Origin: Eubacteriales bacterium
GTDB taxonomy: Bacteria > Bacillota > Clostridia > Saccharofermentanales > UBA5734
Length of the DNA stretch: 34,562 nt
Assembly: GCA_028684955.1 (NCBI GenBank)
Contig: JAQUEY010000009.1
Coordinates: forward strand, 1-34,562
Direction of reading: 5' to 3'
The notes beneath the pieces are model-generated. The model was not told the origin of the DNA. It did no database searches and was given only the letters and a program-made list of their open reading frames with translations. Positions 25,608 through 33,087 of the stretch are shown here, piece by piece. The stretch's first letter is position 1; each line of letters starts with the position of its first letter. Position numbers and translations under genes: made by a program.

Positions 25608-25635
25608 AAAAAAGGGACATGCTCGGCATGTCCCT
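25608..25635 (-). terminator. Intrinsic terminator after tsf
   Basis: A perfect 10-bp stem, AGGGACATGC / GCATGTCCCT with a 3-base loop, is followed on the minus strand by TTTTTT. It lies about 22 bases after the tsf stop and should end most rpsB-tsf transcripts. In the plus direction the stem is followed by CGTTTTT, so it could work both ways. Confidence 0.9.
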
Positions 25636-25657
25636 CGTTTTTCGATCGGTGACGATC

Positions 25658-26305
25658 TTACTTGATCTGTTTCATGACCTCATCAGCAAAGTTCTCTTCT
25701 TTTTTCTGGATGCCTTCACCCAGTTCGAAGCGGACAAAACGGCGGACCGTGATGTTTTCGCCGATCTTGGCGATCATTTCCTTGACCAGCTGGGAGATCT
25801 TCTTGGAATCATCCTTGACGTAGGCCATTTCCAGCAGGCAGTTCTCTTCGTAGAACTTGTTCAGGCTGCCTTCGACGATACGGTCGAGAATCTTTTCAGG
25901 CTTGCCTTCATTGAGTGCTTTGTTGCGGATGATGGTCTTCTCTTTTTCGAGTTCCTCAGCCGGGACTTCTTCTTTGGAAACCCAGCGGGGATTCATCGCG
26001 GCAACTTGCATGCCGAGGTCACGGACCATGCGGCGGAATTCTTCGTTTTTGGCTGCGAAGTCGGTTTCGATGTTGACCTCGATCAGGACGCCAATGCGGC
26101 CTTCTGCGTGGATATAAGCATCGACGATGCCTTCGGCAGCGACGCGGGAAGCCTTCTTGTCAGCAGAGGCGATGCCCTTTTCACGCAGCCAGGCGACTGC
26201 CTTATCCATGTCGCCATTGGTTTCGGTCAGGGCCTTTTTGCAGTCCATCATGCCGGAACCAGTCTTTTCGCGCAGGGTCTTGATCATGTCAGTTGTGATA
26301 GCCAT
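25658..26305 (-). CDS. tsf: Elongation factor Ts
   Basis: EF-Ts recycles EF-Tu by promoting GDP release. The protein begins with the N-terminal UBA-like segment (MIKTLREKTGSGMMDCKKALTE) and continues with the TDFAAKNEEF core motif, which contacts EF-Tu. At 215 residues it is the short form also seen in other Firmicutes and Thermus, with a reduced C-terminal region. GGGAGG is 8 bases before the ATG. It follows rpsB by 30 bases and is ended by a strong terminator. Confidence 0.97.
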   Translation of the reverse strand: MAITTDMIKTLREKTGSGMMDCKKALTETNGDMDKAVAWLREKGIASADKKASRVAAEGIVDAYIHAEGRIGVLIEVNIETDFAAKNEEFRRMVRDLGMQVAAMNPRWVSKEEVPAEELEKEKTIIRNKALNEGKPEKILDRIVEGSLNKFYEENCLLEMAYVKDDSKKISQLVKEMIAKIGENITVRRFVRFELGEGIQKKEENFADEVMKQIK

Positions 26306-26335
26306 GGGGGGTTCCTCCCTATTCTAAGCGTGTGA

Positions 26336-27079
26336 TTATTCTTCGATCTTGGCGGTTTCGTCAGCGGTGACTTCAGCTTGCTCAGCGGCGAGCTGCTCGC
26401 CCTGGCGGCCTTCGATGACGGCATCAGCCATGCGGCCGGCGATCAGCTTGACCGCGCGGATGGCATCATCGTTACCCGGGATGACATAGTCAACTTCTTC
26501 CGGATCGCAGTTGGTGTCAACGATACCGACGATCGGGATTCCCAGGCGGCGGGCTTCCATGACGGCGATGTGTTCTTTCTTGGGGTCAACGACAAACATG
26601 CAGGCAGGCAGACCAGGCATGGTCTTGATGCCACCGAGGTTTTTCTCCAGCTTTTCCATCTCGAGCTTGAGCTTGGCGACTTCTTTTTTCGGCAGGACGT
26701 CGAAGGTGCCATTGTCCTGCATATTGGTCAGCTCAGCCAGGCGATTGATGCGCTTCTTGATGGTGGTGTAGTTGGTCAGTGTGCCGCCGAGCCAGCGGTT
26801 GTTGATGAAAAACATGCCGCAACGCTCTGCTTCTTCGCGGATCGAATCCTGGGCCTGCTTTTTGGTGCCGACGAAGAGCACGTTACCGCCGCTCATCGAG
26901 ACTTGGCGAATGAACATGTAAGCTTCGTCAGCCTTGCGGACGGTCTTCTGCAGGTCGATGATGTAGATGCCATTGCGCTCCGTGTAGATGTACTCAGCCA
27001 TCTTCGGATTCCAGCGGCGGGTCTGGTGACCAAAATGGACACCGGCTTCGAGCAGTTGCTTCATTGAAATAACGGCCAT
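26336..27079 (-). CDS. rpsB: 30S ribosomal protein S2
   Basis: S2 sits on the solvent side of the 30S subunit near S1 and is among the last proteins to bind. The N terminus shows the signature [22 protein letters not shown]; further family segments are [20 protein letters not shown], and PDNDD-like [13 protein letters not shown]. The ATG at 27079 has AGGAGG 9 bases upstream and gives 247 residues. The open frame to 27340 runs back through the leader and promoter and is not coding. The tail (about 25 residues) is rich in Glu, Ala and Gln. It heads the rpsB-tsf transcript behind a near-consensus promoter and a structured leader. Confidence 0.97.
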   Translation of the reverse strand: MAVISMKQLLEAGVHFGHQTRRWNPKMAEYIYTERNGIYIIDLQKTVRKADEAYMFIRQVSMSGGNVLFVGTKKQAQDSIREEAERCGMFFINNRWLGGTLTNYTTIKKRINRLAELTNMQDNGTFDVLPKKEVAKLKLEMEKLEKNLGGIKTMPGLPACMFVVDPKKEHIAVMEARRLGIPIVGIVDTNCDPEEVDYVIPGNDDAIRAVKLIAGRMADAVIEGRQGEQLAAEQAEVTADETAKIEE

Positions 27080-27105
27080 GATAAGGTTCCTCCTGTTTTT
27101 TCCAC

Positions 27106-27158
27106 CATGGGCTGCCAACCAGATCCATTTCGATCCAGCAACAGGGGCAAGTCCCATG
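27106..27158 (-). promoter_or_regulatory. Structured leader of rpsB mRNA
   Basis: Between the rpsB promoter and its binding site, CATGGG (27153-27158 side) pairs with CCCATG (27106-27111 side), and after a small internal loop TGCC pairs with GGCA. That makes a 10-bp stem closing about 30 bases. Ribosomal protein genes often carry leaders bound by their own product, so an S2-responsive leader is plausible. I do not match it to a named RNA family. Confidence 0.45.
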
Positions 27159-27179
27159 TGCGTTTTTTGAGCCTGTGAA

Positions 27180-27208
27180 ATTTTAGCATGAAGCGATGCC
27201 ACATGCAA
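27180..27208 (-). promoter_or_regulatory. Promoter for rpsB-tsf
   Basis: On the minus strand TTGCAT (27208-27203) is followed after exactly 17 bases by TAAAAT (27185-27180), which also has a TGn extension. This is close to the sigma-A consensus, as expected for a highly expressed ribosomal operon. Transcription should begin near 27173, giving a leader of about 95 bases. Confidence 0.8.
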
Positions 27209-27264
27209 GGGGGCGCTGAACAGGACTCTTGCAAAGTGAAATAGCCTAAGCTCCCGCCCCGCGG

Positions 27265-27270
27265 TATAAT
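27265..27270 (+). promoter_or_regulatory. -10 element for the plus-strand gene pair
   Basis: A perfect TATAAT at 27265-27270 lies about 50 bases before the ATG at 27319. The hexamer at the right distance upstream (TAGCCT) is a poor -35, so strength is uncertain. It diverges from the rpsB promoter, with about 80 bases between the two -10 boxes. Confidence 0.5.
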
Positions 27271-27318
27271 ATGACAAAACTGAACCATCCTGAATTTGCA
27301 TCATAAAAGGAGCACCCC

Positions 27319-27927
27319 ATGATTTCGACACAACTTTCAAAATTGGCCCAGCAGCAGAATTGGCAAACCTTGGAAGCAGAGGACAGCATCTACGGCCTTT
27401 ATAATGGTTATCGGTTCACCGTCATGGAGGGCAAGGGCTTCAAGGCCGTCTTCGTCTCGGTGGCTGGAATCACAGGGGACAACCTGTCTGCTCTGCAGAA
27501 TTGGCTTGCAGAGAACACCCGTCAGCTGAAACTGAGAAATTTCGAGCTGGCGGACAATTTCCTCTGCGTCCGGCTGCAGGAATCCTGGCGTGCCCGTACG
27601 GCCGAACAGATCGAGTGGTTCTTGGCTCAATTGTCGGGGATGCTCAGCCAGTTTGAACTGCCAACGGATTCTTGTGCCATCTGCGGTGAGCAGGCCGACA
27701 AGCAGGGACTCCTGCATGGCCTTTTTTGTGCGCTGCATCCGGAATGCCAGGATCGTGAAACAGTCGATTTCACTCACACCAGCGAATCGGTTGAATCCTC
27801 AGCAGAAGCATCTGCTGGCGAGCTGATTCAGGAGGTTACACAGGGTGAGGTCGATGACCAGGACACAACCATTGAAAGTGAACCGGCCACTAAAACTGCA
27901 GGCACCGAGGAACAATCAAATGGATAA
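27319..27927 (+). CDS. Unrecognised protein with Cys/His cluster and acidic tail
   Basis: I do not recognise a named family for this 202-residue protein. It looks soluble, with no signal peptide or membrane helix. Residues 1-115 form a mixed alpha/beta domain ([23 protein letters not shown], then two likely helices). Residues 119-143 hold a metal-site-like cluster: CAIC (119, 122), His133, Cys137, His140 and Cys143. Residues 150-202 are an acidic, low-complexity tail rich in Glu, Ser and Thr. I recall clostridial hypothetical proteins with a similar N-terminal domain and Cys cluster, but followed by membrane helices; I could not compare them here. AAAGGAG is 6 bases before the ATG. It overlaps the dipeptidase gene by 8 bases. 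Confidence 0.75.
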   Translation: MISTQLSKLAQQQNWQTLEAEDSIYGLYNGYRFTVMEGKGFKAVFVSVAGITGDNLSALQNWLAENTRQLKLRNFELADNFLCVRLQESWRARTAEQIEWFLAQLSGMLSQFELPTDSCAICGEQADKQGLLHGLFCALHPECQDRETVDFTHTSESVESSAEASAGELIQEVTQGEVDDQDTTIESEPATKTAGTEEQSNG

Positions 27928-29251
27928 GCAGTCCATCGCCCAGTCCATGGCTGCCTATCGCGATGCCATGGTCGAGGCGACCGTGACACTGTGTGCGATT
28001 CCGAGTGTCAAGGGGCGCCCTGAAACGGGTGCGCCCTTTGGACTGGAAACGAAAAGATCCCTGGATGCGTTCCTTGCGCTGGGCGCTGAACTTGGTTTCA
28101 CGCCGGTCGACCTGGACGGATATTGTGGTTATCTGGACTGGGGCAGCGAGGGTCCGATCACGGCCGTGCTGGGCCATCTGGATGTTGTACCAGCCATCGA
28201 CGGCTGGTCCCATGATCCCTTCACGCCTGTAGTCAGTGAAGACCGGATCATTGCCCGCGGGACAGCCGATGACAAAGGACCTCTGGTCTCCGCCCTGTAT
28301 GCCATGAAAGCGCTCAAGGACGATGGTTTCACGCCCCGAGGCCGGATCCGACTGATTGCTGGACTGGACGAGGAAAGTGGCAGTGAATGCATGCGCCATT
28401 ACACCAAAGTGGCTGAACTACCCGCTGCGGGCTTCACCCCGGATGCCAATTTCCCGGTCATTTATGCCGAAAAGGGCATCGCCCATGTCAAAATCCTGCT
28501 CAAAAGCCAGCTGGAACAACCATTTGCCAAGCTGGATGGACAAGGTCAGAAACTGGTGGCTGCGGTGGCTGGCCAGAGGGCCAACATGGTTCCAGCTCGC
28601 TGCGATTTGACCTGGCAGGATGAGCACGATCACAGCTCAACCGAAACCTATACCGGCAAGGCAGCCCATGCCAGCCTGCCCTGGGAAGGCCACAATGCCA
28701 TTGGCGTTGCGATGGCTGCAGCAGCCCAAAGGCCTGGCGCCCATCCGATGGTCAAACTCTACCAGGCCTTGCTGGCCGACGACTGGACCGGAAAAGCATT
28801 GGGAATCGCCGGTCAGGATAGCTCAGGACCATTGACGTTGAACCCGGGCATGCTCAAGCTGGACCAGGAACAGGGCCTCCTGATCCTGGACATCCGCTAT
28901 CCGGCCAGCTGGCAAGTGGAGACAATCCTGAACCAGATGTCGGCAGCTGTTTCACCTTTTCATGCTACCGTGGAGCTGGTCAGTCACACGGCTCCTCTTG
29001 CTGGGGATCCTGAGCGGCCTCTGGTCAAGACCCTGATGAACGTCTATAACCGCCTGACAGGTGCATCCGCCGCCCCTGTTGCCATTGGCGGCGGGACCTA
29101 CGCCCGCGCCATGCCCAACATCGTCGCCTTCGGCCCTTCGTTCCCGGGCGAACCGGACGTCTGCCACCAGGTCGACGAATTCATCACCATCGAAAAATTG
29201 CTGGCTTCGGCTGCTATCTATCGTGAAGCGCTGCGCGAGCTGGCTGGCTGA
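27920..29251 (+). CDS. PepV-like M20 family dipeptidase
   Basis: A two-zinc peptidase of the M20 family, close to PepV/Sapep dipeptidases that cleave dipeptides in the cytoplasm. Metal and catalytic residues are visible in GHLDVVP (His86, Asp88), GTADDKGP (shared metal ligand Asp117), GLDEESGSE (catalytic Glu151 and the next Glu) and TPDANFPV (Asp175). A lid/dimer domain occupies the middle (ytGKAAHASLPWEGHNA region) and GGGTYARAMPN near the end is typical. Start is ATG 27920 with GAGGA 8 bases upstream, giving 443 residues; an upstream open stretch lies inside the preceding gene. The 8-base overlap suggests coupled translation. Confidence 0.92.
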   Translation: MDKQSIAQSMAAYRDAMVEATVTLCAIPSVKGRPETGAPFGLETKRSLDAFLALGAELGFTPVDLDGYCGYLDWGSEGPITAVLGHLDVVPAIDGWSHDPFTPVVSEDRIIARGTADDKGPLVSALYAMKALKDDGFTPRGRIRLIAGLDEESGSECMRHYTKVAELPAAGFTPDANFPVIYAEKGIAHVKILLKSQLEQPFAKLDGQGQKLVAAVAGQRANMVPARCDLTWQDEHDHSSTETYTGKAAHASLPWEGHNAIGVAMAAAAQRPGAHPMVKLYQALLADDWTGKALGIAGQDSSGPLTLNPGMLKLDQEQGLLILDIRYPASWQVETILNQMSAAVSPFHATVELVSHTAPLAGDPERPLVKTLMNVYNRLTGASAAPVAIGGGTYARAMPNIVAFGPSFPGEPDVCHQVDEFITIEKLLASAAIYREALRELAG

Positions 29252-29451
29252 ACGTCCAGGCTCTATTCCTGCGAAACCGCGGTTTTCATGATCCTTGGTT
29301 TCCCAGCCGGGATGATTCGGTTTTCACCGTCAAAAGTCATAAAAAGATCCTGCGCCGGGAGCTAGCCGATTTCGAAGCCGGCCGGTCGGCTGGCAAAATG
29401 CTGATTCCGCCATTGGCAGCGTCTGAATAACCACGACTGACAAGTCTCGCA
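29252..29451. other. Spacer between convergent dipeptidase and MATE genes
   Basis: No terminator with a clear T-tract is visible for either gene. The plus strand is open without a usable start from about 29229 to the TAA at 29428-29430. The minus strand has a 25-codon frame at 29340-29263 with AGGA 7 bases before its ATG. A 9-bp stem with one wobble pair spans GCTAGCCGA...TCGGCTGGC near 29370-29395. None of these is enough to call a gene. Confidence 0.35.
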
Positions 29452-30888
29452 TCACGTGGTGGCCGTGTCCAAGGCTTGTTGTCTCCCCAACTGGCGCAAA
29501 CGCCCCATTTCCCGCGCGATCAATATACCCGTAACCACAACTGACAAACCGTCGGCAATCGGGCTCGCCAGCCAGACACCGGGAAGGCCCATCAAACGGG
29601 GCAAGACCAGATACAGCGGGACCAGGAAAATGACCTGGCGCATCAGACTGGCTAGCATCGCCGTCCTTGCGTGACCGATGCTCTGGAAATAGATGGTGCT
29701 GATCATCTGGAAGCCAAGAAACGGTAGGACCATCAAGTATGTTCTGAGGGCCTGGCTGCCCATGTCCAGGATAATCGGATCGGTGCTGAAGAGCCGGATG
29801 ATGGCCTGAGGGAAAAGCTGGATCAGGACAAAGCCCAGTACAACGATCCCGGTCGCCATGGCCACGCCCACGCGCCAGGTTGCCTCGACACGCTGGTAGT
29901 TTTTTGCACCGTAATTGTAGCCCAGAATGGGTTGAATCCCTTGATTGATGCCAAACAGGGGCATCAGAAAGAGAATGGTCATGCTGGCCACGATGGTCAT
30001 GACGGCAATCCCCTCATCTCCACCATAGATCTTGAGCATGCGATTGGCCAGGACGGTGACCAGGCTCATGGAGACCTGCATGGCAAAAGGTGCCACACCG
30101 ATCGATAGGATCTGGCTGACGGCCTTGCCCTGGAGCATCATCTGTTCTGGCTTCAGCTGCAAGTGGCTGCGCTGACCGACAAAATAGGAAAGCACCCAGA
30201 CCATGGAGATGAATTGGCTGATGATGGTCGCCCAGGCGGCTCCGCGGACACCCCAGCCAAAGCCCAGAATGAACAGCGGATCCAGAACCATATTCAAAGA
30301 TGCACCCAGGAGCTGGGTCGAAGCTGAGCGGCGCGGATTGCCAGCACCGCGGATGGTATGGTTCAAGGCAAATCCGATTGTGTTGAAGACATTGCCCAGC
30401 AAAATGATCTGCAAGTAGTCCCGGGCATAGGGCATCGTCGCCGGACTGCCTCCAAGCAAAGCCAGGATTGGATCAAGCCAGATCAAGCCGATGACCATGA
30501 TGGCACTGCCAATCAGGATGCACAAAGTCAGGGCATTGGCCAGGACCTGTTCGGCCTCAGCATGCCGCTTGGCCCCCAGCTTCAATGAAATCGACGCGGT
30601 CGCTCCTACCCCTACCAGTTGCATGAACCCCAGGACGAGATTAAACATCGGCAAGGTCAGGCCAATTCCGGACAGCGCTGCCGTATTGTGCAGCTGGCCG
30701 ATCCAGAAGCGGTCGACTACGTTGTAGAGGGCATTGACCAGCATGCCAATGATCGCCGGCACTGAATAGCGGATGACCAGTGCTGTAATGGGATCAAACG
30801 CCAGCTGGCGTTCGCGGGGGGACATTGGGTGTTCGCCGGTCTTAAGAATCTGATCAGACATCTCGTTGGCCGTAGGCATGGCTTGCAT
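29452..30888 (-). CDS. MATE family efflux transporter
   Basis: A multidrug and toxin extrusion protein of the NorM/DinF-like group: a cation-driven antiporter with about 12 membrane helices in two similar halves. The first helix region (ALVIRYSVPAIIGMLVNALYNVVDRFWIG) is the typical opening, and GAGNPRRSA and NYGAKNYQRV are family-like loops in the first and second halves. Substrate is unknown. The start is uncertain: ATGs at 30891, 30888 and 30879 cluster after AAAGGA. I take 30888 (478 residues). The TTG at 30909 has no binding site. The rpsA terminator ends about 40 bases upstream and no promoter is visible in between. Confidence 0.9.
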   Translation of the reverse strand: MQAMPTANEMSDQILKTGEHPMSPRERQLAFDPITALVIRYSVPAIIGMLVNALYNVVDRFWIGQLHNTAALSGIGLTLPMFNLVLGFMQLVGVGATASISLKLGAKRHAEAEQVLANALTLCILIGSAIMVIGLIWLDPILALLGGSPATMPYARDYLQIILLGNVFNTIGFALNHTIRGAGNPRRSASTQLLGASLNMVLDPLFILGFGWGVRGAAWATIISQFISMVWVLSYFVGQRSHLQLKPEQMMLQGKAVSQILSIGVAPFAMQVSMSLVTVLANRMLKIYGGDEGIAVMTIVASMTILFLMPLFGINQGIQPILGYNYGAKNYQRVEATWRVGVAMATGIVVLGFVLIQLFPQAIIRLFSTDPIILDMGSQALRTYLMVLPFLGFQMISTIYFQSIGHARTAMLASLMRQVIFLVPLYLVLPRLMGLPGVWLASPIADGLSVVVTGILIAREMGRLRQLGRQQALDTATT

Positions 30889-30927
30889 CATTCCTTTTCT
30901 GCCAGACAATCATCCAGCTGCCAGTTT

Positions 30928-30955
30928 AAAAAAGGCTGCCCGGTCAGGGCAGCCT
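30928..30955 (-). terminator. Intrinsic terminator after ispH-rpsA
   Basis: A 9-bp stem AGGCTGCCC / GGGCAGCCT with a 5-base loop is followed on the minus strand by a six-T tract. It lies about 35 bases after the fusion gene's stop and should end the cmk-plsC-ispH/rpsA transcript. Confidence 0.9.
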
Positions 30956-30989
30956 CTGGATTCTAAGGAATAAGGGTGACTTTCGGATC

Positions 30990-33077
30990 TCAGGCTTCGG
31001 TTTCAGGGGTGTCCTCGTGGGTCAGCTCGACATCCTCATGGACCATTTCGACGTCTTCATGAACCATCTCGACGTCTTCATGAACCATCTCGACGTCTTC
31101 ATGAACCATCTCGTCCTCATGCATGGGATTGATCGGTTCGACGTCCTTGATGGAGATGCTGATGCGACGTTTCTCGTTGGAAACCTCGAGTACGCGGGCG
31201 TCCACTTCCATGCCTTCACGCAGGACTTCCTCCGGACGATTGAGCCGGACATCGGAAATCTGGGAGATATGGCAGAGGGCATCGACACCGGGAGCGAGCT
31301 CGATGAAGGCGCCAAACTGGAACATGCGGGCCACGCGGCCATGGACAATGGTGCCGACCGGGAACTGGCCTTCTACATCATGGTACGGATCATCAGTCAC
31401 ACGCTTGTAACCAAGTGAGATGCGCTTCTTCTCACGGTCGAAGTCCTTGACGTAGACGTGGATCGGATCACCGACACTGACCACCTCAGACGGATGGTGG
31501 ATGCGGTTCCAGGACAGCTCGGACACATGGACCAGGCCATCGACGCCGCCAATATCAACAAAAGCACCAAAGGTGGTCAGGCTGCGGACGACGCCGTCGT
31601 ATTCCTTGCCGGGCTCGATGGAATCCCAGACCTCGTCGGCCTTTTCCTTGCGGGCGGTCGCGAGCAGGGCCCGGCGGGAGCCGGAGACGCGCAGGCGTTT
31701 TTTGTCAGGGTCATACTGGGTGACCAGGATGTCCAGGGTCTGGCCGCGATAGGGATCGAGGTCATTGACCATGTTCATCTCAAGCTGGGTGCGGTGAATA
31801 TAGATGTCAACACCGCCATAGGTCGCTATCACGCCGTCCTTGACGACATTGATCACCTTGACCTGGATGGGTGTCTTGTTCTCGAAAGCATCCTCGATCA
31901 GAGCCTTGTATTTGCCAAAGTCGACACGAGCCTTGGAAAGGACAATTTCCTTGCTCATCTCCGTGTTGCGGATATTGCGCACATAGACATCAATTTCGGT
32001 GTGATTGGCCACAGCCTGATCCAGGTCGAAATCGGGGTCAGCATCGAACTCATGACGCGGGATCTTGCCCTCGGACTTGTCACGGACATCGACGTAGACA
32101 TATTCACTGTCATAGCGTACGATGACGCCCTTGACCGTTGCACCCCGCCGGATCTGCGGAATGTTGTCGATAAAGTCCGTGAAGCTCACGTCACCTTGTT
32201 CCTGCTGGTTTGTCAAAGCCTCTTGTTCTGTCATCTCCTGGATAACCTCCCTGATAATACGTTCCGGTGTCGAAGCACCTGCAACCACGCCAACCTTCAG
32301 GGAGGATAACTCCCTGCCGGCAAGGATCGGACGAACCTCTTGCGGGGTCTCGACCAGATGCGTCTCACCACACTGATCCTGGCAAACGTCAAAGAGCTTC
32401 ATGGTGTTGGAACTGCCGCGGCTGCCGATGACGAGCATCATGTCAGACCTGGCTGCGATGTCCTGCGCTTCTTTTTGCCTGATTTCAGTAGTACTACATA
32501 TTGTATCAAATATTTGCAGGTTTGCAATTTTATTTTTCAGGATGGCCTGGATGGCCTGGTATTCACGATAGGAAAAAGTCGTCTGGGCAACCAGTGCATA
32601 GGCTTTGTCGTCAGGCACCAGGGCGTTTGCGTCTTCCTGGTTGTGCAGAAGGATGGCGGGAGGGTTGCATTCACCCATGATGCCGACCACTTCCGGATGG
32701 CCGGGATTGCCAGCAATCAAGATCTGGCGGTTCTCCTGGCTGGCTGTCCTGGCCAGGCGATGGATTTTCTGGACGTAAGGGCAGGTGCTGTCGATAATTT
32801 CACACTGGCGGGCCTTGAGGCTCTCAAGTGTCTGGGGAGGGACTCCGTGGGCCCGGATCAGGACTCGGACGCCAGCCGGAATGTCATCAATTGTTTCGGC
32901 ATGCAGCAGACCCAGTGCAGCCAGTTCGCCGGTCACCGTCTTGTTGTGGATCAGTTCACCGAGCATGTAGACGGGATGTTGCGGGTCCAGCGGCTCTTGT
33001 GCCAGTTGATAGGCGGTGTCTACCGCCTTCTTGACGCCAAAGCAAAATCCAGCGGTTTGAGCAAGTTCAATATCCAC
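30990..33077 (-). CDS. ispH-rpsA: IspH-ribosomal protein S1 fusion
   Basis: A 695-residue fusion of HMBPP reductase (last MEP step, 4Fe-4S) with S1-type RNA-binding domains. IspH occupies about 1-285: cluster cysteines Cys12 (GFCFGVKKA), Cys99 (STCPYVQK) and Cys194 (TICSTTEIRQ), with His in HNKTV and AHGVPP and Glu in GHPEVVG all kept. After a short linker come four S1 repeats, at about 310-384, 400-470, 488-560 and 572-646. The third and fourth are the most typical (GVV/GRV...FGAFV/I...GL/ALxHIS). Residues 651-695 are an acidic tail of heptads. Such fusions are known in Clostridia. Start is GTG 33077 with AAAGGA 6 bases upstream; the longer frame lies inside plsC. Confidence 0.95.
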   Translation of the reverse strand: MDIELAQTAGFCFGVKKAVDTAYQLAQEPLDPQHPVYMLGELIHNKTVTGELAALGLLHAETIDDIPAGVRVLIRAHGVPPQTLESLKARQCEIIDSTCPYVQKIHRLARTASQENRQILIAGNPGHPEVVGIMGECNPPAILLHNQEDANALVPDDKAYALVAQTTFSYREYQAIQAILKNKIANLQIFDTICSTTEIRQKEAQDIAARSDMMLVIGSRGSSNTMKLFDVCQDQCGETHLVETPQEVRPILAGRELSSLKVGVVAGASTPERIIREVIQEMTEQEALTNQQEQGDVSFTDFIDNIPQIRRGATVKGVIVRYDSEYVYVDVRDKSEGKIPRHEFDADPDFDLDQAVANHTEIDVYVRNIRNTEMSKEIVLSKARVDFGKYKALIEDAFENKTPIQVKVINVVKDGVIATYGGVDIYIHRTQLEMNMVNDLDPYRGQTLDILVTQYDPDKKRLRVSGSRRALLATARKEKADEVWDSIEPGKEYDGVVRSLTTFGAFVDIGGVDGLVHVSELSWNRIHHPSEVVSVGDPIHVYVKDFDREKKRISLGYKRVTDDPYHDVEGQFPVGTIVHGRVARMFQFGAFIELAPGVDALCHISQISDVRLNRPEEVLREGMEVDARVLEVSNEKRRISISIKDVEPINPMHEDEMVHEDVEMVHEDVEMVHEDVEMVHEDVELTHEDTPETEA
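31028..31111 (-). repeat. 21-base tandem repeat in the S1 tail
   Basis: Four tandem 21-base units lie at 31028-31048, 31049-31069, 31070-31090 and 31091-31111. The last three are identical; the first differs at a few bases. Each encodes the heptad EMVHEDV or a close variant, so copy-number change keeps the reading frame. Perfect identity suggests recent slippage expansion. Confidence 0.95.
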
Positions 33078-33087
33078 GGCGAATCCT

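Noticed and set aside
26336-27340. Extended rpsB frame with 87 extra N-terminal residues
   Set aside because: The extension covers the promoter and leader; the S2 signature and AGGAGG place the start at 27079.
31028-31111. Short regular repeats considered as a CRISPR array
   Set aside because: Units are directly adjacent with no spacers and encode heptads in frame within the S1 tail.
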